In this document: positions 47,872-58,765 of the stretch, piece by piece
Layout of the letters: each line of letters opens with the position of its first letter
Numbering within the stretch: position 1 is the stretch's first letter
DNA from: Phallusia mammillata
Taxonomy: Eukaryota; Chordata; Ascidiacea; Phlebobranchia; Ascidiidae
DNA: 64,000 nt
Assembly: GCA_003260075.1 (NCBI GenBank)
Contig: QLIY01000176.1
Coordinates: 139,376-203,375, forward strand
Direction of reading: 5' to 3'
Notes under the pieces: generated by a model
Seen by the model: only the letters and a program-made list of their open reading frames with translations
Told to the model about the DNA's origin: nothing
Databases searched by the model: none
Made by a program: the position numbers and the translations under genes

Positions 47872-48327
47872 TCATGTTTGTTGCAAATCAATGAATTGGG
47901 GTAAAACCACTGCTGAATGTTTATTGATAGAATCAATACACGAAATTGTTGATTTTAAATTTGCTATGTTTGATCGGATGTTGTTTGAGCTATTCACAGC
48001 CAAACCTTGGGAAGTATCAAGCTTTTGTCTTGTTCGTTTCATTGAAGCGATCATTTCCCGAAATGCCTTGTTTTCGGAAGGATCCAGCGATGCTGTCAAT
48101 CTTAGGTTTGCCTCCTTCAACTTGAGGTGCAAAATTGAATCATACTTTGGTTTTGTGGGTACAGCAGCCATCGGTAAAGGTAAAACTGGTTTTATTGGCG
48201 ATTGCTCCACTTTGGTAGGTAATGACTTTAAATCCTCACATTTTTCTCGATCATGTTGATCTTCAATTTCTTCATCACTTTCAGATGCTTCACCGAGCAC
48301 TACCACATTAGTTGGTTGATTACTCAT
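47872..48327 (-). CDS. BLOC1S3: BLOC1S3-like, BLOC-1 complex subunit 3
   Basis: This intronless frame encodes 151 residues. The N-terminal VVVLGEASESDEEIED parallels the acidic VVPGEATETDSE of human BLOC1S3, and ILHLKLKEANLRLTASLD parallels its conserved LLQLRLAESQARLD coiled-coil start; the rest is helical without further motifs. BLOC-1 works in biogenesis of lysosome-related organelles such as pigment granules. The ATG at 48327 opens the conserved region. An AG acceptor in a T-rich context lies 27 bases upstream (exon start 48354), and the KAT8 stop is 186 bases upstream on the same strand, so co-transcription is possible. The family match rests on two short segments. Confidence 0.68.
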   Translation of the reverse strand: MSNQPTNVVVLGEASESDEEIEDQHDREKCEDLKSLPTKVEQSPIKPVLPLPMAAVPTKPKYDSILHLKLKEANLRLTASLDPSENKAFREMIASMKRTRQKLDTSQGLAVNSSNNIRSNIANLKSTISCIDSINKHSAVVLPQFIDLQQT

Positions 48328-48353
48328 TATTTATTTTTTCTTACATTTTGAAA

Positions 48354-48366
48354 TCTAAAAAAAACG
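48354..48366 (-). promoter_or_regulatory. Candidate trans-splice or leader-intron acceptor before BLOC1S3
   Basis: On the minus strand TTTTTTTTAG is followed by ATTTCAAAATG, leaving a 27-base leader before the start codon. KAT8 has a similar TGTTTAG/ATTTCAG acceptor 23 bases before its own ATG. The likeness suggests spliced-leader addition. Confidence 0.4.
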
Positions 48367-48472
48367 TTTTTGTTACAAAACTCACAGATACATCATAAAA
48401 ATAATATGTATATCACAAGGTATTCTGGAACATGACCAGTCTGAAAAAAGTGTAGCAAACCATTCAGAACAT

Positions 48473-48478
48473 TTTATT
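48473..48478 (-). terminator. Polyadenylation signal AATAAA for KAT8
   Basis: The plus strand reads TTTATT 35 bases past the KAT8 stop. The BLOC1S3 acceptor follows about 120 bases further along. Confidence 0.6.
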
Positions 48479-48512
48479 TCACAACAACAAATGTTGCTTT
48501 TAACAAAACAAG

Positions 48513-49883
48513 TTATTTTTTGTGCTGTGTAGTCTCTTTCTTCGATGCTAAGCTTTTCTTTTTAGGATGCCATCGCAAAAAAGCTGTATCCACAGGCAAT
48601 CTTGGTCTTTTAAAGAACTGAGACTTTAAGTGTTCTTCAATATGTTTTTGAGTGACACAAATTACATGTTGTCCCTTCCAGTATTTTACCATGTTAAGTG
48701 ATTGCAGAGAAGAAATGATATCGGACTGAGTAATACTGGTCATTTCACTTAAATCCTTGATGGAAAGAGTGCCCCGGAAATCCCGAAGAATTTCCAAAAG
48801 AACCCAAGTCCAATAACTTCTGTAGCTTAACTTTCCCAAATCAGACAACGGCTTCTCTGGCGAACCAATCATGCGCTCAATCTTTGACAACTCATAACTA
48901 AAGGCGATCAAAAATTTTCCATACCCTTTTCTTTGGAAGGGTGGAAGTATTAAAATGCATGCCAAATTGTTTCCATCTGGACTTTCTTTCTCTTTTGAAA
49001 AGTATCCAACTACATGAGCTCCACTTCTATCTACTTCAGTCATCACATAAAAGAGAAATGGCTCGACGTCAAAGTACAGTGTTTTATGATCCAAAAACAG
49101 TTTGGCCAACAGACACAGATTCTGGCAATAAATTTTGTTATCTTTGCCATCGATTTCATAAACAGATATTGTAGATTTTCTGTAGATTTCCTTTCCAGGT
49201 GGTTGTCGCCATGTGCAGTCAGTGAGATGTCTTCTGTAGGTACACTCTAGCCGCATGTACTTGAAACAAAACTCACAAACATAGAGTTTGGGTTGTTTTC
49301 CATATTCATCTGGGTATGGTGAAAAATACCAAGCATCAATTTCATACCTGCCCAGCTGAATTCTATCAATGTATTTGATTTTTGTGATAGCTTCATGTTC
49401 TCTCTCTAAAGCAGCTGTTGCAGGATCCATCTCAGCATAAGACTTTTGAACATGGTTTATTTCATCATGTTTTCTTTTCTGATTTCTTGTCATTCGATTG
49501 TCAACATTTTCAGTATTTTCACCAGGTTTTGTAGTTGCTGTGTTGGTTTCTACGACTACCCTAGATGTATCGATACGACTAGCATTAACCCACTCATCAA
49601 GGCGACGATTACAACCATGGTAGTGCACATAATATTCATGACTGTCTCCACGAGATGAGTTTATGCGCTTTTGTATCACTTCAGCAATGTGGGTGGTTCC
49701 ATCACTACGACAACAGTAGTACTGTCCATTGATCATTATTTTTGCATCATGGCTTCGATCTGTGTCCTCAAGCTTTGGTTTTATTGGTGATTCTGATATA
49801 TTTGATATTTTCTTGCTCAAGTCTGCGTCTGCTTGCAACACTTTTTCGTCTTCATTTTTATCTTCAGGTGTTACAATGTCCAT
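48513..49883 (-). CDS. KAT8: KAT8 (MOF) MYST-family histone acetyltransferase
   Basis: A single exon (48513-49906) carries the whole conserved protein, 456 residues from the ATG at 49883 (human KAT8 458). In order: an acidic leader; chromo-barrel (about 45-115; [17 protein letters not shown]); the linker [21 protein letters not shown] domain with C2HC zinc finger ([21 protein letters not shown] split around residue 215), the autoacetylated lysine context FLDHKTLYF, acetyl-CoA motif QRKGYGKFL, catalytic glutamate in [10 protein letters not shown], and [15 protein letters not shown] acetylates histone H4 lysine 16 in the MSL and NSL complexes. An AG acceptor sits at 49907-49908 just before the leader. 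Upstream exons of the ZSWIM3-like gene can splice into it in frame (residue junction AEL-D-FSSDD), so the true N-terminus could be longer. An ATG further upstream at 49979 would lie in that intron. Confidence 0.95.
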   Translation of the reverse strand: MDIVTPEDKNEDEKVLQADADLSKKISNISESPIKPKLEDTDRSHDAKIMINGQYYCCRSDGTTHIAEVIQKRINSSRGDSHEYYVHYHGCNRRLDEWVNASRIDTSRVVVETNTATTKPGENTENVDNRMTRNQKRKHDEINHVQKSYAEMDPATAALEREHEAITKIKYIDRIQLGRYEIDAWYFSPYPDEYGKQPKLYVCEFCFKYMRLECTYRRHLTDCTWRQPPGKEIYRKSTISVYEIDGKDNKIYCQNLCLLAKLFLDHKTLYFDVEPFLFYVMTEVDRSGAHVVGYFSKEKESPDGNNLACILILPPFQRKGYGKFLIAFSYELSKIERMIGSPEKPLSDLGKLSYRSYWTWVLLEILRDFRGTLSIKDLSEMTSITQSDIISSLQSLNMVKYWKGQHVICVTQKHIEEHLKSQFFKRPRLPVDTAFLRWHPKKKSLASKKETTQHKK

Positions 49884-50006
49884 TTTGTTGTCATCAGAAC
49901 TGAAATCTAAACATAATTGAGTGATGAAAAATTTAGAAATGTTATTAATTGTGATGATAAGAATACTTTTGTTTGACATGCGATTATAACAAATTATATT
50001 TGTTTT

Positions 50007-50854
50007 CTACAAAGAACCTAATTCTGCTGAAGATTGTTCCAGGTCATGTTCAGGATTCTTTTTCTTTGGACTATCTTGTTTTCTTCGAGTTTTCAGTTGT
50101 TCATATGAATCCTTATGGTAAAAAATATATCACTTAATATCAAGTAATTTGCAAAAAAGCATTACATGGTGCATGAATATTTATTCCCATGTATACCTCA
50201 TCAATTGGATGACAGTGGACAGTATTCATTTTTGTAACCACCAAATTTTGTCCATCTTTTGATGTTCGAAATTGAACGAAAGATTCACAATCAGAACCAC
50301 TACAAAACAACAACATGTGTCACATGGCACAGGTTCTGTATTTCTTACTGTTTTGGGTACTTTTTGGGTACCCCCCCCCCCTGTGTCACATGGCACAGGT
50401 TCTGTATTTCTTACTGTTTTGGGTACTTTATCTAAAACATAACCACTAGTCAAACAATATGCAATATTATGGATGGTGAGAACATTAAGAGTTAAAACGT
50501 CCGAATTTAATACAAACAATATTAGATATTAAAATAAAAACTATTTCCACATATGTATGACTCCAAACAAACGTACCCGTTAGCAACTTTCTCGTCCGGT
50601 GATTTGTGGCTACTTCTCGGTGTTTTCTTAATACATGCATATTTCAGTTCGTAGTAAATCAGAGCGGGATTTTCCGGAATGTTAACCCGTTTCTTTGCTG
50701 CTTTGTATGTGCGCGAATCACGTTTGCGGTAAATTATTTTCTGTTCATCTTCATACGTTCTCATAGCTTGTTCTACATCTTTAAAAGATGCAAACTGCTG
50801 TCCAGTGGCAAGAACTTGTGATCCAATATCGAATACCTCCTCACTTTCCGTCAT
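50007..50854 (-). CDS. FAR1/ZSWIM3-type N-terminal domain gene, standalone or KAT8 5' exons
   Basis: Three exons join in frame: 50577-50854, 50197-50299 and one starting at 50111. If the last exon is not spliced it ends at TAG 50007-50009, giving 161 residues; if the GT at 50016-50017 is used, it enters KAT8 in frame. The pattern FASFKDVEQAMRTYEDEQK, RKRDSRTY, ELKYACIK, CESFVQFRTSKDGQNL and NTVHCHPIDE resembles the N-terminal FAR1-like domain of ZSWIM3/ZSWIM1 (YEDFKECFSAY..., FVCI, ISELNTQHIH in human), with paired cysteine and histidine ligands. A basic SPKKK stretch follows. The role is unknown; the family fold is linked to DNA binding. Intron 1 contains a C-run duplication. Confidence 0.6.
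50316..50430. repeat. Direct duplication split by an 11-C run (50371-50381)
   Basis: TGTGTCACATGGCACAGG and about 45 more bases occur at 50316-50370 and again at 50382-50430 in intron 1 of the ZSWIM3-like gene. Same pattern as the other C-run joins. Confidence 0.8.
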
Positions 50855-51531
50855 TTTTGCAACGTTTTGCAAAACACAACAAAACAAAGGCAATTGTCCA
50901 CGACCCAACGCAGCATGCTTTTCCGCAAAACAAGAAAAAAGAAAAAGTTGCGCCACACCACTGAAATACAGGTCTGTAGCGTCTTTTGGCGGAAATAAAG
51001 TAAAATAATTAATTAGCCTTTAGTGGTTGCTATTTTAAACCATGACACATTGTAGATTTTCGGCCTACGAAGTTAATTATTTACAATTTCTGTTTATTTG
51101 ATTGACAATGCTCCATTTGTTACAAGTTACACAAAACAAAAATTATAATTATCCAAATATTTTCGGCAGTACAAACTTGAAACACACTTTACAATTAATT
51201 TACCGAAATGGATCAAAATTGTTTTTTCGATGAATATTAAAATAAATACCGGTTATAAAATATCTTATACACGATCTACACGGAAAAATTACATCAAGCA
51301 CCGACAAGCGTACTTGCCATTGTTCGCGTCTTTTGTTGTGATTTTTGTGAAATTCTAGACTTTTATTGACACAATCTAGCGGCGTCACTCTTTGTTGCCC
51401 CTTGTAACAAACGCTGCGCACTAGTAACTACAACGAAATTCATGTAAATGTATGTTTTAAACATGTAATTGACAGTAGGACAGCAAGTTTTTGAATTAGT
51501 GGGGATCAAAGGAAATAGTCGGTAGAACAAC
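50855..51531. promoter_or_regulatory. Divergent promoter region, ZSWIM3-like/KAT8 against the four-pass gene
   Basis: It is 677 bp between two start codons pointing apart. No clear TATA box or repeat was seen. Confidence 0.5.
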
Positions 51532-53182
51532 ATGGCAGGTTGCAGAATGAAAATTTGTTGTAATAATCCAAGAAGAGCGGCACTAATTGCTGGAATATTT
51601 TCATTGGTATGTTTTTTTGTGGCATTTCAAGTAATGTTTGGAATTTTTATTTTCCATTTGTTTTTCTAGTCACAGTTTGTGGTCGAAATTTTGGCGTTTT
51701 CGTGCTTCGCAATTTACATTGTCCCGTTTACGGTTGGTACGTAATAAATGTAGCATCTTGGTAAAAAAGTTTTTCCTGCATAACTATTGCTGCTTTTGTG
51801 CCACAGCTGTCAAAGTTTTTTACGCATTTGCTGCTATTTTCTCGAGTTTAGCCGTCGCCACTTCAACGATCTTTGTTATCAGTGTATCGAAGGCAAGTTT
51901 CTTGAAATGTTAACATTGTTGCTTGCTAAAAAAAACATGCTAAATCAAATGTACGACAGGATAACCACAAATGGATGAGGCCATGGCTCTTAACCTACCT
52001 CGTAGTCTCAATCTCGGAGTTTATTATAAGCTTTGTTGGATTAATAAATCTCAACAGCCTCAGAAACATCATGCAGTTTTTCGTCAGCGCCTGGAGTCTT
52101 GCGGTAAACATTTTCACATTTAGTTTGATTCTTTTATCACAAACATAAAAAAACGTATTACAGCAACAACACCAAAACGATCAGCTGTTTGTTGGTGTTG
52201 CAAATTCGACAGAATGCACGCGCGTTTCCAACGCATTTCTTACAGTCGGAGGTGATGAAATCCGCGTGGTGGCACTGTTTGGACAACAAGGTTCTGATGG
52301 CTTGGTGGCTTTCATTGCACTTCTTATTCTCGGCAAAAACGTTTTAAACGTAAGTGTATCTTAATGTTTTTTCGTAGTCTTATAATTAGTTTCTTGGCTA
52401 AGTAGGCTTACTATTGTTTATAATCAGACATAACTTAAAAACATGGAGACAAAGTATTTGAAAGAAAAGATTCAGAGAAAAAGAATTTTTTTTTTACATT
52501 TTGGGGTTATATTTTAGCTGCAATTTAATTGATTACAAAGGTCGTTTGCTTGTCAACGGTTTCAGACACACTTAAGCCCGAGTGTAAAGTCCGGCCAGAA
52601 ACAAGGCTCTTTTATTTAATCTGAATTCCGAACCTAAATCTTACCGAAAAAAAAACTGGCCATGCAGATCTACAAATTAGACTTCAATGCTTAAAATTCA
52701 CAAGTAGCCTACCTCGGAATCGCAGAATAATTAAATTCCAACTTGCGAATTTAAACGCTATATTTTTAATTGTACGCAGGTGTTCATTTTGTTCATTGGC
52801 ATCGTTCAATACCAGGAGTTACAAGCTGGAAGAGGCTACGAGCGAAGTTACGCACCTCAAGTTAGTCGTAGTTAAGAAACTGGTAAAACATATTTGTGGT
52901 TATGTGGTATAAGCACAGAGTAAAAAGTTAAGTCAAACCTACTTTTTTGCAATTGTTGCAAAGATGGTTATGAAAAAAATTACACAGATCCAGAAAAATA
53001 TAGGCTAGTTTAATCTAAGTTAGAATGAGAACAATTTTTAAACAATCACAAACGATAAATTGTGATCGTTGTAAAATATTTTTCAAACTTCTTGTTGTTC
53101 ATAGGAATCCTATCCTGATCCACACATTCGATCCCCGAGAAGAGCGCAGCATTTTAGCACTGTTCATGCCATTGCAAAGTAG
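51532..53182 (+). CDS. Four-pass membrane protein, LAPTM/tetraspan-like
   Basis: Seven exons join in frame: 51532-51606, 51670-51736, 51807-51892, 51960-52103, 52164-52349, 52780-52860, 53105-53182 (238 residues). Intron 3 uses a GC donor (AAG/GCAAGT). The N-terminus has cysteines followed by basic residues (CRMKICCNNPRR) and then four hydrophobic segments at about 16-45, 49-73, 85-105 and 168-192, with a longer polar loop carrying one NST glycosylation site between the third and fourth. The cytosolic tail has tyrosine-proline motifs (SYAPQ, ESYPDP). Size and layout resemble lysosomal LAPTM4-type proteins (about 230 residues), but no diagnostic motif was matched, so the family is tentative. 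Confidence 0.6.
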
Positions 53183-53192
53183 TTGGATATAA

Positions 53193-53198
53193 AATAAA
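53193..53198 (+). terminator. Polyadenylation signal AATAAA of the four-pass gene
   Basis: AATAAA lies 11 bases past the stop codon, giving a very short 3' UTR. Confidence 0.6.
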
Positions 53199-53574
53199 TA
53201 TGTTTTATTGTTTTAACGAGGTTGTAGTCTTTTAGTTTGTGGAGTTTGTGGCATACGTGACTACAGCTTTGAAACCTGACAACTCATTAAAGGGCAAATT
53301 TTAAATAAGGTCTAAAGACCCGGGCCAGATGCTTGTTATCAGTGACGTTTTATACAGACGAGAGAACAGAGATCGTCTAAATAAAGACATAGCCAAAGCC
53401 GCAACAAGAGTATAATGTTGGTAGATTTTTCTCTAAATAACTCCACCTCGACCACTTGTGTTTCCATAAGCAAGAAACTAAAACGACATTGTTCCAGCCC
53501 AAAGCCATACACACCCAATTAGACCGGTTTCCAAGCATTTCTGCACATAGCACGGCATATGTGGGGGTCCTTGG

Positions 53575-53943
53575 TAGACTTGTAAGTCGGGCCTGGCTTT
53601 TCGAGCCGGGTTCGGGTTCGCGCTGAATTTTTCTCAAAAACGGGCTTGATTCGGGCCTGACTTTACATTTTGTGTCAGTATTTTTCAAATATAAATATTT
53701 TTACTTGCTAAATAGCCAGTTGCTGGACCTGACCTAATGTCAAACATCCCTAAAACGACTTTTTCGAGGCTAATTGTCTATAGCGTTTGCTGCCTTTATT
53801 GGAGACTTCAAGTATAGGTCTGTCAATCAAACTTTCGGGCCTAAACGGGTTTCTCAAAAACGATTCAGGCTGCGAGGTTTCAGGCTTGTACTTTTGGGTT
53901 CGGGCCGGGTTCGGGCTCAACTTCAGGCCCGTTTACAACTCTG
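53575..53943. mobile_element. hAT-type MITE, 369 bp, GGGCC-rich family
   Basis: The ends TAGACTTGTAAGTCGGGCC and GGCCCGTTTACAACTCTG are imperfect inverted repeats. An 8-bp perfect target duplication, GTCCTTGG, lies at 53567-53574 and 53944-53951. The interior is full of TTCGGGCCGGG-like runs. Related sequence occurs at 27848, near 56577 and at 57655-57775. Confidence 0.85.
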
Positions 53944-56017
53944 GTCCTTGGGCGGTCCAGTAATCAAGTTTCGAATGAAAAGTCCTTCTGAAACGTCTAG
54001 CTATAGGAGAAAGAAAACAACCATGTAGAGCTGTTAGCTGCCCAAATTTTAGCTCTGATGCTGAAAGCCCCCAAGACGGAAACCTGTCTAGGCCTAAATG
54101 TTTCTAAAAGAAAGTTAGGTCCGAAATAAAGGTCAAGTACGTGGCAAATATGAGTTAGCAGGTAAAAATACCTGAATTTTCATTTTTTTTGACCCAAGCA
54201 ATAATAAAATATTATTTTCAAATTTAAATCAACCTTACTTGCAAGTTACAAGTATTTTTTTATGCAACTAAAAATAGCAAACATATGGTTAACTTCACAA
54301 AATGTCTATGTCGGTTTGTCACCAGCATGTACTTAAGTTATGGCCGACAGCAATGTTGAAGACAACTTAAAATTTTCCATCCAACACCTTTCCAGCCGCA
54401 CAAAAACTGGGTCATGCATTCAGGGTAAGTTGGCACAAAGAATGCGTGACCGACCGCCTGACCAACAAAATACGCTTACTGCTGGGCATCGAAATGTAGG
54501 CGGAGTCAGAACAACAGTTGGCTAAAACCCAAATAGTGCTTAACTATGAGGGCTAGTGAAAGCATGATGGACGGTTGCAATATATTTCAATATCAGATGA
54601 TTTGCCTGTGGTTGCTTACATTGCTGAATTTATTTTGGAATCGGCGACTCCCACATAGGTGGTGTGTGCTAATTTGTAGTGGTTTTAGGCTTGGTCCTGC
54701 AAGACCTAGATAAAGATAAACGTCAAATGACGTGGCACAGGGGTTATCCCCATTTTTTGAAAAGTGTTGGAAATGATGTGCAAGAGTTACATTTAAACTT
54801 AAAACCTCTAAATAAGTTTGGCCCACAGAGCAATGTCCCTTTTTCCACATACGTTGTAATCTTGAAAATCTATATGTAAGCTCCAGGGAAAGGCGACAAA
54901 CCAATTAGCATACGGCGTTTGAACAAAAAAGTCAAGTCATATAGCAGTCAGCAAGCTTCTACAAATGTAGTTGCTCAAGTGGCCAAAAAGCAAATGTTAC
55001 GAAACGTTTTAGTAAACCAATGCTATAGTACTGTCGGGGGCGGGATGCAATGGCGACGCGGACCCCTGACGTTACATGACCAATAGGTTGAAGTTTGCTT
55101 TGTCTTGCAGTAATCGTTTTTCAGGCAGCTTGTTTTGGCTTGTCAGTAACAACTTTGCCAAAGCAATCCAAAAAAAAGTTTAAATCAGTATTTCCTCCAC
55201 AATTTTAATCAGGAAGTAATGTCGCACTGCAGACTCATGTTTACGCGCTGGCAACTTTTTGTTTTGTGCTGTGATTGGATGTTTTATGCGCAACTGATGC
55301 AAGAGCATGTTGGAAGAACACAATTATCTCCCTATTATCCGGACTTTGACAAACGATCAGAAACATTAGGAAACATTAGAAAATCTCTTAGTTGCAAGCT
55401 ATCAGGGCAGTGGTATGGTTTTAGCCTGATCGCTCAATTAACCTTATTATTAAAAGCAAATGTAAAGTTGCATGATCGCCATGTTGCTGAAATTGTAGCA
55501 CTGCAACGTGTAAATGTTCTTAAATAAAATTTTAAACCTAAACAAAGCTTTTGCGTCGGGGTGACAACCAATTGTGCATCATGTACTTGATGCAGTTCCT
55601 TGGTTATCGTGCAGGTCACAAGGGCCAAATAGAAATACAAGCTCTTGCAGTTCTTAGATCACAGTTCAGATCTTAACGCCTGTTTACTAATGTTTTTGGT
55701 TGGAGAAGTATAGTTACATATTTTTTTCTCAGCAGTATTTGATTTGAGCTTTCGCGTCTCACCTTTCATGCAAGAAACAGGTGTTGTACCAATAGATACG
55801 AACTTTTGTTTACATATCTTTTCAGTTTTTTTTTAGCTTTTCGGTTAGTTTAGCTTGTTTTTTTAGCTAAACTGGCCACACAGCTAAATGTGGATAATAT
55901 AGGTAGTGATAAATAACATTTGCGGAAAATAACGATTGTTTAAACCTAATTCTGTAATGTTTTTATGTATGTGCAAACTCTGAAGTTTTAACCAGCTACT
56001 TGTGCGAGAAATCTTTT

Positions 56018-57182
56018 TCATCGCTATCTTTAAGTAAAACAAAGCATCGAAATCGGCTGGATGCTGAAGCAGAGCTACGAGTTTCAGAAAATTCGTTGAT
56101 GCCTTGTTTGCCTCTCGTACTGGCTGTGTACGTAGATTTTTACGTAAATGATTGGCGTTTTGTTAGTTGAGTTGATTGCCGTTTGGTTAAAACTTAACCA
56201 AATCGTGCATTATGTTGCGTGGCGACAACTTTGGTGAACAAATAGCTTACAAATATCTATTACAGACACTACGATATTTTGTTGCCGGGCGTGGAATTTT
56301 TTTTAATTTTTACCGGTCTCACGGTGTAGAAAGGTTGAGAACCACTGCTATAAACCACAATCTTTCATCACGATAATTTCCGCGAAAAGAGCATAGCCCA
56401 TATTTCAATGAAACAGCTTTTCGAAGATCATAAATTTGTCCTTAACGTTAAATGTTAGATTTATGGTTTCAAACATTTTGCTTTAGTGTGAAGATAGGCT
56501 ACAAACCTTAGCATATTAGTTTTTTATAGGAGAGCTACGATAAGCAAGATATCTGGCCTTCGAGTGTATTCGTACCAGAGTTGTAAGTCGGACCGTGTTC
56601 GGGCCGTTTTTTTGAATAAATTTAATTATATCTTAGTAGTCAGTTGCTGGACATGACACAATGTCAAACAGCACCAAAACGCCTTGTTCTAGACCAGTGT
56701 TTCTTAACCTTTTTAGCGCTCGTACCCTATTGAGCTTTGATGAAATTTTCTCGTACCCCCTGTCTGCAATGACCAACAGAAGTAAATAAAATTGTAATGA
56801 TGGGAACCCCCCCCCCTTCATCGCTATCTTTAAGTAAAACAAAGCATCGAAATCGGCTGGATGCCGAAGCAGAGCTACGAGTTTCAGAAAATTCATTGAT
56901 GCCTTGTTTGCCTCTCATACTGGCTGTGTACGTAGATTTTTACGTAAATGATTGGCGTTTTGTTAGTTGAGTTGATTGCCGTTTGGTTGTAATTTTTCGT
57001 CTCAAATACCAAAACTTAACCAAATCGTGCATTATGTTGCGTGACGACAACTTTGGTGAACAAATAGCTTACAAATATCTATTACAGACACTACGATATT
57101 TTGTTGCCGGGCGTGGAATTTTTTTTAATTTTTACCGGTCTCACGGTGTAGAAAGGTTGAGAACCACTGCTATAAACCACAA
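56018..57182. repeat. Duplicated block of about 350 bp around a 10-C run
   Basis: TCATCGCTATCTTTAAGTAA and about 340 bases after it (56018-56363) recur at 56818-57182. The second copy has an extra 22 bases (after GTTTGGTT) and several substitutions. Both copies end in GGTTGAGAACCACTG, a hAT-type end. The C-run is at 56807-56816 and an N follows at 57184, so this is probably a misassembled overlap inside a transposon. Confidence 0.75.
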
Positions 57183-57217
57183 TNAAAGAAAACCTATTTC
57201 CGCCTATTGTATTAAAC

Positions 57218-57375
57218 CAGTGATTTTCGACCGGTGTTTGACATAAAACACTATTCAAACCATAGAAGTCTAAAACATTAGAATCCTATATTCAAACCAG
57301 CAATTTTCTCGCGGAACACCTGACGATCTTTCACGGAACACTAGTGTTCCGCGGAACACCGGTTGAAAATCACTG
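57218..57375. mobile_element. hAT-type MITE, 158 bp
   Basis: The ends CAGTGATTTTCGACCGGTGTT and the complement-like AACACCGGTTGAAAATCACTG are near-perfect 21-bp inverted repeats, quoted here in two halves. Flanks TATTAAAC (57210-57217) and CGTTAAAC (57376-57383) agree at 6 of 8. Confidence 0.8.
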
Positions 57376-57780
57376 CGTTAAACAGTATTAATCACAGTAC
57401 GCCAGGCCCATTAAAGGCGTCATACCGAATTTGCATACAATACTTATAAGTAGTACAAAAACAAACCGTCCCCCCCCCCCGTAACTTGTTACGCATTTTT
57501 CACGAACATGCCTAATTTCACCCTGCATATCGTACCCCATGCTTTGGTGCTTTATAGCCCCAAGGGGTACACGTAACCCTGGTTAAGACCCCCTGTTCTA
57601 GACCAATTTTCTATTTTGTTTGTTGTATTGGTCTTTCCCGAGTCTTCAATTAACAGGCCTGTCAAATCAAACTTTCGGGCTTCTCAAACAAGATTCGGGT
57701 TCGGGCCGGGTTTCGGGCTTGTACTTTCGGATTCGGGCCGGGTTTGGGCTTCGATTTTAGGCCCGTTTACAACTTTAAAG

Positions 57781-58160
57781 GAGGGTTGCCATCGACTTGA
57801 AACCAAAAATAAGGACAACCGAAATATTAAATTTTTATGCGAAACAAAACAAACGTTTTTGAACGAATCTTTGCATTTAAACGAGCTGTGACATATCACA
57901 TGCCATATATTTGGCCAGAAACAATCTGTTCCAGCAGCTCCTTGTTCGTAGAAAATACTTCATGCATCTCACAACAGCCCAGGTCTAGGTTTACTTTTAC
58001 TTGTAGCAGGGATTTGACCACTAATTGTTTAAAATAAGACAAAAGAAGGACCAAAGTCAAAGAAGGACATTTCTTAGAAATAAGGACAATGAACTTTTCT
58101 AAGACATTGACCTTCAAAATAAGGACAAATCTTAGAAATAAGGACGATATGGCAACCCTG
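57781..58160. mobile_element. MITE-like element with AGGGTTGCCAT ends
   Basis: GAGGGTTGCCAT on the left pairs with ATGGCAACCCTG on the right, and AATAAGGACAA-type motifs lie just inside both ends. No convincing target duplication was found. Confidence 0.6.
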
Positions 58161-58580
58161 TCTATAAGTCTTGAAAAACGTTAGTCCATGAAGTAATGCT
58201 CCTTTTGAGACACTGCTCTGTTTTAATCGGTAAACTGGGGTTAGATTTAAAATTGACCTGACAAACGTGTTAAAAATTAAACTTTTTGAAGGAGTTAATG
58301 ATTTTGTCTAGTTGATTGACACCCTCATACAAAACGAAAAATTCCGGTAGAATTTGTAAAACGTAATTAAAAGCTCGGGTCATTTAAAACGCCAATGAAA
58401 AGGCTAAAATGTATAATGGTTAACAGGTGTGCATACTTTTACATACTAATAATAATCTTGAGTAAGTTTTTGTCAGACTTTTAAACAATGCCAGGTTAGT
58501 GAACATATTAAATAGGACTCACGTACGATCTAAGATAGCCATCTCAATTAACTTCGCTAAACTTGGGTCGTAACATAGAG

Positions 58581-58765
58581 CTATTAACACCATATCTCAC
58601 GTCAGCGGCAAATTTAGCTAATTTTCGATAAGTGATAATACCTAACTCCAACCCCTTATCGCTAGCATTTTTTGAGATATACCGTTTATAATAGGAGTTC
58701 GTGCTCTGCGCCACCTATCGAAAATTATCTAAATGTGCGGCTGAAGTAAATTATGGTGTTAGTAG
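58581..58765. mobile_element. Foldback element with about 50-bp inverted repeats
   Basis: The first 50 bases (CTATTAACACCATA...) and the last 50 (...TATGGTGTTAGTAG) are inverted copies with about ten mismatches, leaving about 85 bp of loop. The whole unit could form a long hairpin. No target duplication could be fixed. Confidence 0.7.

Noticed and set aside
49907..49979. ATG at 49979 as the KAT8 start
   Set aside because: The added residues are AT-rich, lack family resemblance and are followed by a good AG acceptor, so they look intronic.
55219..55527. 102-codon ATG-initiated plus-strand frame in the gene-poor region
   Set aside because: No recognisable domain, no supporting splice or polyadenylation pattern; could be checked by RNA-seq.
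8756..57182. The C-run duplications as a novel programmed or mobile duplication system
   Set aside because: Uniform C-run size, a single strand orientation and complementary broken exons at 27 kb fit contig joins better than biology.
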